Shown: positions 1 to 5,833, counted from the stretch's first letter. The stretch is 5,833 nucleotides of DNA from Solirubrobacterales bacterium (GCA_009781575.1 WQXW01000130.1:1-5833); one strand, 5' to 3'. The notes: generated by a model from the letters alone, not told the origin. Program-made: numbers and translations.

Positions 1-643
1 TCTTGTAACCGTTGAGGTGCAGGATCGGCAGCACCGCGCCGTCGCGCGCGGGATTCAGGAACTTGTTGGAGTGCCAACTCGTGGCGAGCGGACCGGTCTC
101 GGCCTCGCCGTCGCCCACCACGCAGCAGGCCAGCAGGTGGGGGTTGTCGAGCACCGCCCCGTAGGCGTGCGCCAACGAGTAGCCCAACTCGCCGCCCTCG
201 TGGATCGAACCGGGCGTCTCCGGCGCCACGTGGCTGGGGATGCCGCCCGGAAAGGAGAACTGGCGAAACAGGCGGCGCAGCCCCTCCTCATCGCGGCCGA
301 TGTGGGGATAGACCTCACTGTAGGTGCCCTCCAGGTACACGTTGGCCACCACGCCGGGGCCGCCGTGGCCGGGGCCGGTGATGAAGATCGCCTCCAGTCC
401 CCGCGCGCGGATCACGCGATTCATGTGCGCGTATACGAGGTTGAGCCCCGGCGTGGTGCCCCAGTGTCCCAGCAGCCGCGGCTTGCAGTGCTCGAGTCGC
501 AGCGGCTCGCGCAGCAGCGGGTTGTCCAGCAGATAGATCTGGCCCACCGACAGGTAGTTGGCCGCGCGCCACCAGCCGTGCAGCGCCCGCAACTCATCAT
601 CCGAGAGGACAGCGGGCGGAGCGACCGTCGCCTCGGTGGCCAT
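1..643 (-). CDS. xfp: Phosphoketolase (xylulose-5-phosphate/fructose-6-phosphate), N-terminal 214 residues, partial
   Basis: This is the N-terminal part of a cytosolic phosphoketolase, which splits xylulose 5-phosphate (and often fructose 6-phosphate) with phosphate to give acetyl phosphate plus a shorter sugar phosphate. The frame is open from ATG 643 to the left window edge, where it is cut by the boundary and not by a stop. Family blocks occur in order: [15 protein letters not shown] (24-38), [10 protein letters not shown] (59-68), [10 protein letters not shown] (88-97), [13 protein letters not shown] (126-138), [15 protein letters not shown] (141-155), GDGEAETGP (177-185) and LHLNGYK (208-214). 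His60, His93 and His138 sit where the bifidobacterial enzyme has His64, His97 and His142. GDGE at 177 plus Asn211 fit the thiamine diphosphate/Mg site. Family members are about 800 residues, so roughly three quarters is outside. The start matches the family N-terminus. No Shine-Dalgarno lies before it, which fits a leaderless message. The gene is divergent from the amidase. Family assignment is secure; substrate preference cannot be read from this part. Confidence 0.95.
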   Translation of the reverse strand, partial: MATEATVAPPAVLSDDELRALHGWWRAANYLSVGQIYLLDNPLLREPLRLEHCKPRLLGHWGTTPGLNLVYAHMNRVIRARGLEAIFITGPGHGGPGVVANVYLEGTYSEVYPHIGRDEEGLRRLFRQFSFPGGIPSHVAPETPGSIHEGGELGYSLAHAYGAVLDNPHLLACCVVGDGEAETGPLATSWHSNKFLNPARDGAVLPILHLNGYK

Positions 644-650
644 AACGCGA

Positions 651-656
651 ACTGTA
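651..656 (-). promoter_or_regulatory. Candidate -10 hexamer (TACAGT) for a leaderless phosphoketolase transcript
   Basis: Read on the minus strand, TACAGT fits the actinobacterial TANNNT -10 pattern. Seven bases separate it from the A of the phosphoketolase ATG at 643, the spacing expected if transcription starts at that A. No purine-rich ribosome binding site is present in the bases just upstream of the ATG, which supports leaderless initiation. No TTGACA-like -35 is evident at 674-679, but leaderless actinobacterial promoters often lack one. The hexamer and spacing are seen directly; promoter activity is inferred. Confidence 0.55.
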
Positions 657-752
657 CGCGTCCGCAGCCACGCGCGGCGGGCACGTGCCGGCGGGCCTTC
701 GAGGAGCGGCACGCGCCCACGCGCGACCGCCGCGCGAGGCCCGGATGTGTAT

Positions 753-770
753 CGTTCGTTCGAACGAACG
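753..770. promoter_or_regulatory. Perfect 18-bp palindrome, candidate operator
   Basis: The sequence CGTTCGTTCGAACGAACG equals its own reverse complement over all 18 bases. Symmetry ends at the next base on each side (T752 against C771). Length and full two-fold symmetry fit a site for a dimeric helix-turn-helix regulator such as a TetR or MarR protein. It lies about 110 bp upstream of the phosphoketolase start and about 230 bp upstream of the amidase start, so it could control either. I saw no second copy in the window. The TetR protein encoded just after the amidase is a plausible binder, but that is inference only. Confidence 0.55.
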
Positions 771-807
771 CCGTTGGGGCTGGGCCGGAGCTCCGTCCGT
801 TTCGTGT

Positions 808-853
808 TTTGTTTTTTGGATTGGTTCCGCGCGCAACGAATCCTCAAAACAAA
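808..853. repeat. AT-rich imperfect inverted repeat (19-bp arms, 8-bp GC loop)
   Basis: The arms are 808-826 and 835-853; 16 of 19 positions pair, with mismatches at 816/845, 817/844 and 823/838. The inner core is GGATTgGTT facing AACgAATCC around the loop CCGCGCGC, and the outer part is TTTGTTTT facing AAAACAAA. The composition is far from the GC-rich surroundings. It is not a normal intrinsic terminator, because T-runs precede the stem and A-runs follow it on both strands. It may be a protein binding site, a cruciform or RNA hairpin in a leader, or the remnant of a small element. The function is unknown. Confidence 0.6.
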
Positions 854-913
854 TCCCCCAACGGCGCCTCGGACAGGCGTGTTCGGCGCAGCGCGCCGGC
901 GCCTTGGACTTGA

Positions 914-940
914 TCGATTTGGGCCGCATGGTCGATTTGG
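914..940 (+). repeat. Direct repeats TCGATTTGG with 18-bp period
   Basis: TCGATTTGG occurs at 914-922 and again at 932-940, separated by 9 bp. The similarity extends weakly to the left (GATCGATTTGG against GGTCGATTTGG). The pair lies 63-89 bp upstream of the amidase start, where an activator or response-regulator binding site could be. In a GC-rich background two AT-containing 9-mers this close are noteworthy, but chance cannot be excluded. The repeat is seen directly; a regulatory role is a guess. Confidence 0.35.
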
Positions 941-986
941 CAAGCAAAAGGAAACCCCCGACACTGCCGGCCGAGCGGCCGCCGAT

Positions 987-994
987 GGGGGAGG
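987..994 (+). promoter_or_regulatory. Ribosome binding site of the amidase, decides its start
   Basis: GGGGGAGG ends eight bases before ATG 1003, a strong Shine-Dalgarno match with good spacing. It settles the start. The in-frame ATG at 985 has no such sequence upstream and would place this motif inside the coding region. The still earlier in-frame starts at 685, 745 and 928 would add a tail unlike amidases. Confidence 0.8.
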
Positions 995-1002
995 CCGCGC
1001 CG

Positions 1003-2430
1003 ATGAGCCTGACCGCGTGCGTGCTGTCGCTGGCGCAGGGCCGCGCGAGCTCGGGGGAGCTGGTCGAGCGCGCGCTGGCGCTCATCGACGCGAGCCAACC
1101 CACGCTCAACGCGTTTCGGATTGTGCGCGCGGAGGCGGCGCGGGCGGAGGCCGCCGCGGCCGATCGACGCCTGGCCGCGGGGGAGCGGGTGCCGCTGCTC
1201 GGCGTGCCGATCGCGGTCAAGGACGACACCGACGTCGCCGGCGAGCCGACCGCGTTCGGCTGCCCCGGGCGCTTCCCGCCGGCGCGCGAGGATTGCGAGA
1301 TGGTGCGCCGCCTGCGCGCCGCGGGAGCGGTGGTGGTGGGCAAGACCAACACCCCCGAGCTCGGGCTCTTCCCGTTCACCGAGGGCAGCGCGTTCGGCGC
1401 CACCCGCAACCCGTGGAGCTTGCGCCACACCCCCGGCGGCTCCAGCGGGGGCTCCGCGGCCGCGGTGGCGGCTGGGATCGTGCCGGCCGCGCTCGGGTCC
1501 GACGGCGCGGGGTCGGTGCGCATTCCCGCCGCGTGGTGCGGCCTCGTGGGGGTCAAGCCACAGCGGGGGCGTATCTCGACGTGGCCCGATCGGGAGTCGT
1601 TCAACGGCCTCACCTGCGTGGGCCCGCTCACGCGCACCGTCGCCGACGCGGCGCTCATGCTGGATGTCCTCAGCGGCAACCGCCCCGGCGACCGGCACGC
1701 GCCGGCGCCCCCGACCGAGCCGTACGCGGTGGCCGCCGCCCGCGAGCCGCGCCCACTTCGGATCGGGGTGTCGCTGCGCCACGCCTACAGCGCCGCTCCC
1801 GTGCGCCTCGATCCCGAGATCCGCGCCGGCGTGCTGCGGCTGGGGGGGCGGCTCACCGAGCTGGGTCACACCGTGCGGGATCTCGACGACGACGACGACG
1901 ACGACCCGCGCTACCGCATGATGGGACTCGCGCTGATGGGCCGCGGCGAGTCGGGCGTGCACGGATGGGTCAAGCGCGTGCCCGACCCGGCGCTGCTGGA
2001 TCAGCGCACGCGCGAGACCGCCCGGCTCGGCGGCGTCCTCGCCCGCACCCTCCTGCCATTGGCGCGGCGCGTCGAGGCGCGTGAGCGCCGCCGTGTCGGC
2101 GCGGTGTTCGAGCGGGTGGATGTGCTGCTGGCGCCCACCACCGCCAGCCCGCCGTTCGAGATCGGCCGCGCCGACGGGCTCTCCAGCCGCGCCACCCAGC
2201 GGCTGATCGCGGGCGCGTGCCCGTATGCGTGGCCGTGGAACGTGCTCGGCTGGCCCGGTGTCAGCGTCCCCGCGGGCCTCACCGGCGAGCGACTGCCGTT
2301 CGGCGCGCAGCTGCTCGGGCCCGCCGGCAGCGAGGGCCTCCTGCTCTCGCTCGCCGCGCAGCTCGAGCGGCTCGAGCGCTGGCAGGAGCGGGTGCCGCCT
2401 CATCTGCCCGACGCGCTGGTGGCTGCGTGA
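1003..2430 (+). CDS. Amidase-signature family hydrolase
   Basis: This 475-residue enzyme belongs to the amidase-signature family, cytosolic hydrolases that cleave carboxamides through a Ser-cisSer-Lys triad. All three residues are visible: Lys73 in PIAVKDD, the cis-Ser147 in TPGGSSGGS (143-151), and the nucleophile Ser171 in [11 protein letters not shown] (165-175). The 24-residue spacing between the serines equals that in mammalian FAAH (217 and 241). Further family blocks are [11 protein letters not shown] (111-121), [11 protein letters not shown] (180-190), [14 protein letters not shown] (207-220), APTT (377-380) and [13 protein letters not shown] (413-425). The length is normal for the family. 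There is no signal peptide and no gatB or gatC neighbour, so a stand-alone amidase is more likely than the A subunit of tRNA amidotransferase. Seven aspartates in a row (295-301) lie in the variable middle part. The stop overlaps the GTG of the TetR gene. The substrate is not predictable: aliphatic or aryl amides, or a carbamate-type compound, are all possible. Confidence 0.95.
   Translation: MSLTACVLSLAQGRASSGELVERALALIDASQPTLNAFRIVRAEAARAEAAAADRRLAAGERVPLLGVPIAVKDDTDVAGEPTAFGCPGRFPPAREDCEMVRRLRAAGAVVVGKTNTPELGLFPFTEGSAFGATRNPWSLRHTPGGSSGGSAAAVAAGIVPAALGSDGAGSVRIPAAWCGLVGVKPQRGRISTWPDRESFNGLTCVGPLTRTVADAALMLDVLSGNRPGDRHAPAPPTEPYAVAAAREPRPLRIGVSLRHAYSAAPVRLDPEIRAGVLRLGGRLTELGHTVRDLDDDDDDDPRYRMMGLALMGRGESGVHGWVKRVPDPALLDQRTRETARLGGVLARTLLPLARRVEARERRRVGAVFERVDVLLAPTTASPPFEIGRADGLSSRATQRLIAGACPYAWPWNVLGWPGVSVPAGLTGERLPFGAQLLGPAGSEGLLLSLAAQLERLERWQERVPPHLPDALVAA
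1885..1905 (+). repeat. (GAC)7 trinucleotide run encoding seven aspartates
   Basis: Seven perfect GAC codons encode Asp295-Asp301 of the amidase, in the variable region between the catalytic core and the C-terminal part. Slippage in whole units keeps the frame, so the length may vary among strains. The acidic stretch probably forms a surface loop. No function is evident. Confidence 0.9.
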
Positions 2431-3350
2431 GCGCCCGCGCGCCCGAGCCCTCCTCTGCCGCGGTCGTGGATGCCGCGCCGGCAGGCACCTCCGGGCCCGG
2501 CGCGCGCGAGCGGGGCACGCGGGAGCGGGGCACGCGGGAGCCGGGCACGCGCGAGCGCATCCTGCGCGCGACGATGAGGTTGATCGCGCAGGGTGGGGTG
2601 GCGGCGGTCACCAACCGGCGCGTGGCGGGGGCGGCGGGCGTGTCGCTCGGCTCGCTCACCTACCACTTCGGCAGTCAGGACGAGCTGTTGCGCGAGAGCC
2701 TTCTGCTGTACGTCCAGGAGGAGACCGCGCGGCGCCAGGGCATCGCGCAGCGGCTGGCGCGCGAGCGCGTGTCGGCTGAGCGGGTTGCCCAGGTGGTCGA
2801 GCACACGGTGGGGGCGGCGACGGACATCGCCGAGCAGATCGCCGAACTGGAGCTTCACCTCCACGCGGCGCGCGATGCGCGGCTCCGCGACGCGTCGCGG
2901 CGCTGCGTGGCGGCCCACGAGCAGGTCGCCGCGGCGGGGCTGGCGGCGCTCGGCGTGGCCGACCCCGAGCGCCACGCGCCCAAGGTGGTCGCGCTCATGA
3001 CCGGCCTGGCGATCCGGCGGCTGGCCAGCGATCCCCACGACGCGCAGGGCACCTCCGAGGCGCTGCTGGCGCTCGTGCGGGGGCTACTCGTTGGCCAGCG
3101 CGCCCAGCACGTCCAGCCGGGCGGCGCGGCGCGCGGGGAGTTGCGCGGCGAGCAGGCCGACCAGTGCGGCGGCCACCAGCAGCAGGATCAGCGTGAGCAC
3201 CGGGATCGAGATCACGTAACCCGCGCCCGACAGCGCGAGCTCGGTGACCAGCACCGCGCCGACCACGCCGATCACGAGCCCGAGCACGCCGCCGATCAGG
3301 CCGGTGATCACCGATTCGTAGCGGATCAGCTGGCGGATCTGGGGGCGTGA
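2427..3350 (+). CDS. TetR-family transcriptional repressor with repeat-rich N-terminus and antisense-encoded C-terminal tail
   Basis: This is a TetR-type regulator, a dimeric DNA-binding protein released from its operator by a small ligand. The N-terminal helix-turn-helix spans about residues 42-92: RERILRATMRLIAQGG (42-57), then NRRVAGAAGVSLGSLTYHFG (63-82), the typical recognition-helix block. A helical ligand and dimer domain follows to about residue 222. The GTG at 2427 overlaps the amidase stop as GTGA, with only a weak GGTGG (2418-2422) upstream, so translational coupling is likely. GTG 2466 is a possible alternative; ATG 2574 would cut off the first helix. Residues 25-44 are four tandem five-residue repeats (GARER/GTRER/GTREP/GTRER). 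The family usually ends near 190-220 residues, but this frame has no stop until 3350 (307 residues). Its last 88 codons are antisense to the permease gene and give a His/Gln/Asp/Arg-rich tail of doubtful function. The target is unknown; candidates are its own operon or the palindrome at 753-770. Confidence 0.88.
   Translation: MSARAPEPSSAAVVDAAPAGTSGPGARERGTRERGTREPGTRERILRATMRLIAQGGVAAVTNRRVAGAAGVSLGSLTYHFGSQDELLRESLLLYVQEETARRQGIAQRLARERVSAERVAQVVEHTVGAATDIAEQIAELELHLHAARDARLRDASRRCVAAHEQVAAAGLAALGVADPERHAPKVVALMTGLAIRRLASDPHDAQGTSEALLALVRGLLVGQRAQHVQPGGAARGELRGEQADQCGGHQQQDQREHRDRDHVTRARQRELGDQHRADHADHEPEHAADQAGDHRFVADQLADLGA
2499..2558 (+). repeat. Four tandem 15-bp repeats in the TetR gene
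   Basis: The unit GGCACGCGGGAGCGG is repeated four times in frame, with small changes, and encodes G-(A/T)-R-E-(R/P) at residues 25-44. The fourth copy runs into the first helix of the DNA-binding domain. Pure 15-bp phasing suggests expansion by slippage or unequal exchange. The result is an Arg/Glu-rich charged extension before the helix-turn-helix. Confidence 0.9.
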
Positions 3351-5684
3351 GGCGCCGATCGCGCGCATCATGCCGAGCTCGCGCGTGCGCTCATAGATGG
3401 AGAGGATCAGCGTGTTGACGATGCCGAACACCGACACCAGCACCGAGAGCGCCAGCAGCACGTACACCAGCAGCAGCAGGCTGTTGACCATTTCGGACTG
3501 TTCTTTGGTGTACTGCGCCGCTGTCTGTGAGCGGGTCTGGGGGAAGTGCCGGCGCAACAGCTCATCGATGCGGGCGCGCACCGCCCCGGCATTGGCGCCG
3601 GGGGCGTAGGTGATGAAGTTGACCCCGTCGTCGCGCTGTCCGAATGCGCTCTGCGCGAGCGCGCGTGTGATCGTGAGGTTCGACAGCAGCCCGATCACTT
3701 CTTCGGAGACGATCCCGCGCACCGTGAGGGTGACGTGGTTGCCGGAGGGTGTGAGCACCAGCAGGCGCTGCCCCACCGTCAGGCTGTGAGCGCTGGCGAA
3801 CTTTTTGGTGATCACCGTGCCGCGGGGGCCGAGCGAGTGAAGCGTGGCCGTGGAGCCCTGCTGCCAGTGCACCCTGTACATGCGGGTGAACGATTGCGGT
3901 TCCACCGCGGTGAGGCGGCTCTTTTCATCTATCACCGGCGCGCCGGGCTTTGCGGGATCGCGCACCCTGCCCTGGGTGAATGCGATCGCGGTGACCTCGC
4001 CCACGCCGGGAATCGCCCTCACACCCGCGGCGACCGCGGCGGGCACGCCCTGCCCCATCTCCGAGTTGTCGATGATCAGATCGCCCGCGAAGGAGCGGCT
4101 GACCGCCTGGTCGACTGTGGCCTTGGTGCCGGCGGCGAGCACCGAGATGAACGCCACCAGCCCCAGCCCGACGGTGAGCGCGAGCGCGGTGACCAGCGTG
4201 CGCCCGGGCTGGCGCACGGAGTTCTCGCGCGCGAGACGGCCCATGATGCCGCGCCAGCTGACGATCAGGCCGAGCGCGCGCCCGAGCGCGGTGATCACGC
4301 GGTGACGGCTCGGCTGCCCCGCGCGCCGCACGCGCGCGGCGAGCCACGCGACACGCAGCCCCAGCACCACCAAGAGGCCGCCGAGCGTGATGCGCGAGCC
4401 GAGCGCGGTGGAGATGGCCAGCACCGCGATCAGCAGGATCACGGTGCGCGCGATCATGCGCCGCCGGGAGGGGAGCGGGCGCGGCGGGATCGCCACGCCC
4501 TCGCGCATCGCCGCGATCGGGGGCACGCGCGTGGCGCGCATCGCCGGGAAGGAGCCGGCGATCAGCGTGATCACGATGCCCACGGCCAGCGACACGATCA
4601 CAGTGCGCGTCTGGAGCACCGTGCCGTTGTCGGGCAGGTTGGCGCCGAACGCCTTGAAAAGCCCGTTGAGCGCCGGCGCGAGGCCGATGCCGGCGAACAG
4701 CCCCACCACCGATCCCGCGATGCCCAGCAGCAACCCTTCCTCCAGCACCGCGCGCATGATCTGGGCGCGCGAGGAGCCGAGCGTGCGCAGCAGGCCGAAC
4801 TCGCGCGTGCGCTGCGCAACCGTGATCGAGATGGTGTTGAAGATGATGAACGCGCCCACCACCAGCGCGACGTAGGCGAAGATCAAAAGGAACGTGCGCA
4901 GGCCGCCGAGCTCTTCTTCCAGTTCGGCGGTCTGTTCGGCGGCCTGTTGCGCGCCGGTGCGCGCGGTGAGCGTGGCCGGCAGCGCCGCCCGCACGCGCGC
5001 GGCGAGCTGTTCGGGCGCCACGCCCGGAGTCGCGGCGACGTTGATGCTGTCGTACTGGCCCCGCTTGCCGGCGACATACTGCGCCTGCGGCGTCTGCAGC
5101 AGCGCGACCGACGCGCCGCCGAACGATTCGGCGCCCGCGAAGCGGGCGATGCCGGCGATTGTGTAGAGCCGCGCGGGCGACCTTCCGGCGATCACGATCC
5201 GCTGGCCGAGGTGCAGGTGCTCGCGCGCGGCGGTGCCCTGATCGATCGCCACCTCCCCCGGCGCGCCGGGGAGATGGCCCCGCGCCGCGGTGAACGACTC
5301 GAAGCGCGGCGGTTGCACAGATGCGACCAGCGCGAAGCTGCGGCCGCTCGTGAGCCGCCGGCCGCTCTCGGTGAGCAGTGCGGCGGAGCTCGAGATCGAG
5401 CCGGACGCCGCCGCCGCGCCCGGCACCGCACGCACGCGCGCCACGGTGGCTTCGTCGATCTGCGACGCTTCCGCGCCGGAGCCGCGGCCGAAGTGTTCCC
5501 TTGCGGTGACCACCACCGCCTTGTTGTGGTAGGAGGTGGCGAACACTTCCGCGAAGGCGCTGTTGATCGTGTCGGTGAGGATGTAGGTGCCCGCCATCAG
5601 CGCCACGCCGAGCGCGATCGCGATCACGGTCAGCGCCGCGCGCACCTTGCGCTCGGCGAGGCCGCGCAACACCAGCCTGCCCAT
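3084..5684 (-). CDS. ABC transporter permease, FtsX/MacB/LolC type, two-domain
   Basis: This 866-residue membrane protein is the permease of an ABC system of the FtsX/LolCE/MacB superfamily, whose members move lipoproteins, peptides or drugs or transmit mechanical signals across the cytoplasmic membrane. About ten hydrophobic helices are visible: 16-38, 264-288, 315-340, 361-381, 411-428, 433-449, 497-518, 735-762, 793-816 and 825-848. Two large extracytoplasmic domains lie at about 39-263 and 519-734. The halves are duplicated: QRTREFGLLRTLGSSRAQI (291-309) matches ERTRELGMMRAIGASRPQI (765-783), the conserved cytoplasmic segment after the first helix of each FtsX domain, which is thought to contact the ATPase. 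A Gln/Glu-rich, possibly coiled stretch (245-259) precedes helix 2. The C-terminus (RLDVLGALANE) is normal for the family, so the gene is complete. The start overlaps the ATPase stop (TGATG) and has no Shine-Dalgarno, so translation is probably coupled. The 3' end overlaps the convergent TetR frame. The cargo is unknown. Confidence 0.95.
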   Translation of the reverse strand: MGRLVLRGLAERKVRAALTVIAIALGVALMAGTYILTDTINSAFAEVFATSYHNKAVVVTAREHFGRGSGAEASQIDEATVARVRAVPGAAAASGSISSSAALLTESGRRLTSGRSFALVASVQPPRFESFTAARGHLPGAPGEVAIDQGTAAREHLHLGQRIVIAGRSPARLYTIAGIARFAGAESFGGASVALLQTPQAQYVAGKRGQYDSINVAATPGVAPEQLAARVRAALPATLTARTGAQQAAEQTAELEEELGGLRTFLLIFAYVALVVGAFIIFNTISITVAQRTREFGLLRTLGSSRAQIMRAVLEEGLLLGIAGSVVGLFAGIGLAPALNGLFKAFGANLPDNGTVLQTRTVIVSLAVGIVITLIAGSFPAMRATRVPPIAAMREGVAIPPRPLPSRRRMIARTVILLIAVLAISTALGSRITLGGLLVVLGLRVAWLAARVRRAGQPSRHRVITALGRALGLIVSWRGIMGRLARENSVRQPGRTLVTALALTVGLGLVAFISVLAAGTKATVDQAVSRSFAGDLIIDNSEMGQGVPAAVAAGVRAIPGVGEVTAIAFTQGRVRDPAKPGAPVIDEKSRLTAVEPQSFTRMYRVHWQQGSTATLHSLGPRGTVITKKFASAHSLTVGQRLLVLTPSGNHVTLTVRGIVSEEVIGLLSNLTITRALAQSAFGQRDDGVNFITYAPGANAGAVRARIDELLRRHFPQTRSQTAAQYTKEQSEMVNSLLLLVYVLLALSVLVSVFGIVNTLILSIYERTRELGMMRAIGASRPQIRQLIRYESVITGLIGGVLGLVIGVVGAVLVTELALSGAGYVISIPVLTLILLLVAAALVGLLAAQLPARRAARLDVLGALANE

Positions 5685-5833
5685 CAGGAGAGCGTCTTCA
5701 TCAGATCGTGCGCCTGCTCGGCGCTGCCCGCCGGGCCGTCGCGCACGATCCTCCCGTCGGCCAGCACCAGCAGGCGGTCGGCGAAGGAGGCCGCGTGCGC
5801 GTCGTGTGTGACCATCACCACCGTCTGGCCGAA
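5684..5833 (-). CDS. ABC transporter ATP-binding protein (LolD/MacB type), C-terminal 49 residues, partial
   Basis: This is the end of the ATPase that powers the adjacent permease from the cytoplasmic side. The visible part begins within the last beta-strand and contains the H-loop block TVVMVTHD (4-11), whose histidine senses the ATP gamma-phosphate. ADRLLVLADGRIVRDGPA (18-35) follows, typical of the LolD/MacB/FtsE-like branch, and then a short C-terminal helix ending MKTLS. Walker A, Q-loop, signature motif and Walker B lie beyond the right edge. The TGA stop shares its final A with the permease ATG, so the two genes form one operon read right to left; the promoter is outside the window. 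Assignment is firm despite the shortness, because motif and neighbour agree. Confidence 0.92.
   Translation of the reverse strand, partial: FGQTVVMVTHDAHAASFADRLLVLADGRIVRDGPAGSAEQAHDLMKTLS

Larger units (their letters stand above)
644..1002. other. Divergent intergenic region between phosphoketolase and amidase genes
   Basis: These 359 bases separate two divergently transcribed genes and hold no gene I can support. They contain a -10-like element next to the phosphoketolase start, a perfect 18-bp palindrome (753-770), a 10-bp palindrome CGGAGCTCCG (786-795), an AT-rich imperfect inverted repeat (808-853), 9-bp direct repeats (914-922 and 932-940), and the amidase ribosome binding site (987-994). 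The stretch 800-856 is strikingly richer in A and T than its surroundings. Reading frames crossing the region are open only because of the high GC content, and their translations resemble no protein family I recognise. Control of both flanking genes probably lies here. Confidence 0.8.

Noticed and set aside
753..770. Palindrome as an SOS/LexA box
   Set aside because: Gram-positive and actinobacterial LexA sites have CGAAC, four bases, then GTTCG. Here the half-sites have the opposite orientation with no spacer.
808..853. Intrinsic terminator
   Set aside because: There is no T-run after the stem on either strand; the T-runs are in the 5' arm. It also lies upstream of both flanking genes, where no transcript needs to end.
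904..939. Sigma-70-like promoter for the amidase (TTGGAC or TTGATC as -35)
   Set aside because: No acceptable -10 hexamer lies 16-18 bp downstream; the candidates match TATAAT too poorly to report.
685..1002. N-terminal extension of the amidase from upstream in-frame starts (685, 745, 928 or 985)
   Set aside because: The added residues look like untranslated DNA and cross the palindrome and the AT-rich repeat. The strong ribosome binding site at 987-994 points to ATG 1003.
1495..1515. Amidase nucleophile motif DGAGS instead of the textbook D-x-GGS
   Set aside because: The catalytic serine and the spacing to the cis-serine are intact. As far as I recall, GSDGAGS-type motifs are common in actinobacterial members, so this is not a defect.
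597..2403. Long open frames antisense or out of frame to the amidase (844-2403 minus, 597-1679 minus, 558-2084 plus)
   Set aside because: They exist because stop codons are rare in GC-rich DNA. Their translations are Arg/Ala/Gly-rich with no family motifs, while the amidase frame carries a complete set.
3079..3083. Frameshift in the G5 run as the reason the TetR frame lacks a normal stop
   Set aside because: Shifting by one base either way still gives stops (3219 or 3196) well inside the permease gene, so a simple indel does not restore a normal end.
3397..5811. Plus-strand open frames across the permease gene (for example 3844-4305, 4387-4875, 5587-5811)
   Set aside because: They are Ser/Ala/Thr/Arg-rich shadows of the permease and ATPase frames with no recognisable domain and no ribosome binding context.

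Overview
The window is very GC-rich chromosomal DNA (around 70% or more by eye, with G/C at most third codon positions). It uses GTG as well as ATG starts, has tightly overlapping genes and one start that looks leaderless. This suggests a high-GC actinobacterium, possibly of the Thermoleophilia type; the lineage is an inference from base composition and gene style, not from a marker gene. I see no rRNA, tRNA, CRISPR array, transposase or phage gene.

Layout. (1) Bases 1-643, minus strand: the first 214 residues of a thiamine-diphosphate-dependent phosphoketolase, running off the left edge. (2) Bases 644-1002: a 359-base divergent intergenic region holding most of the non-coding structure. It contains a -10-like hexamer placed for a leaderless phosphoketolase transcript, a perfect 18-bp palindrome, an AT-rich imperfect inverted repeat, a pair of 9-bp direct repeats, and the ribosome binding site of the next gene. 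(3) Bases 1003-2430, plus strand: a complete stand-alone amidase-signature hydrolase with an intact Lys-Ser-Ser triad. (4) Bases 2427-3350, plus strand: a TetR-family repressor whose GTG start overlaps the amidase stop (GTGA), so the two are probably one transcriptional and translational unit. (5) Bases 3084-5684, minus strand: a large FtsX/MacB/LolC-type ABC permease with two permease halves, followed on its upstream side by (6) the last 49 residues of its ATPase (5684-5833), with stop and start overlapping as TGATG.

Functional reading. The ATPase and permease form one ABC unit of the lipoprotein/peptide-export superfamily. The amidase and TetR genes form a second unit, facing the ABC genes tail to tail. 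The repressor frame has no stop at the usual family length and continues 267 nt antisense through the 3' end of the permease gene. The phosphoketolase is divergent from the amidase. Operator-like elements between them could serve either side, and the co-transcribed TetR protein is a plausible but unproven ligand for the 18-bp palindrome.

The genes themselves belong to well-known families and I do not see a new multi-gene system. The points worth a second look are the intergenic repeats, the convergent antisense overlap, and the tandem-repeat N-terminal extension of the repressor.
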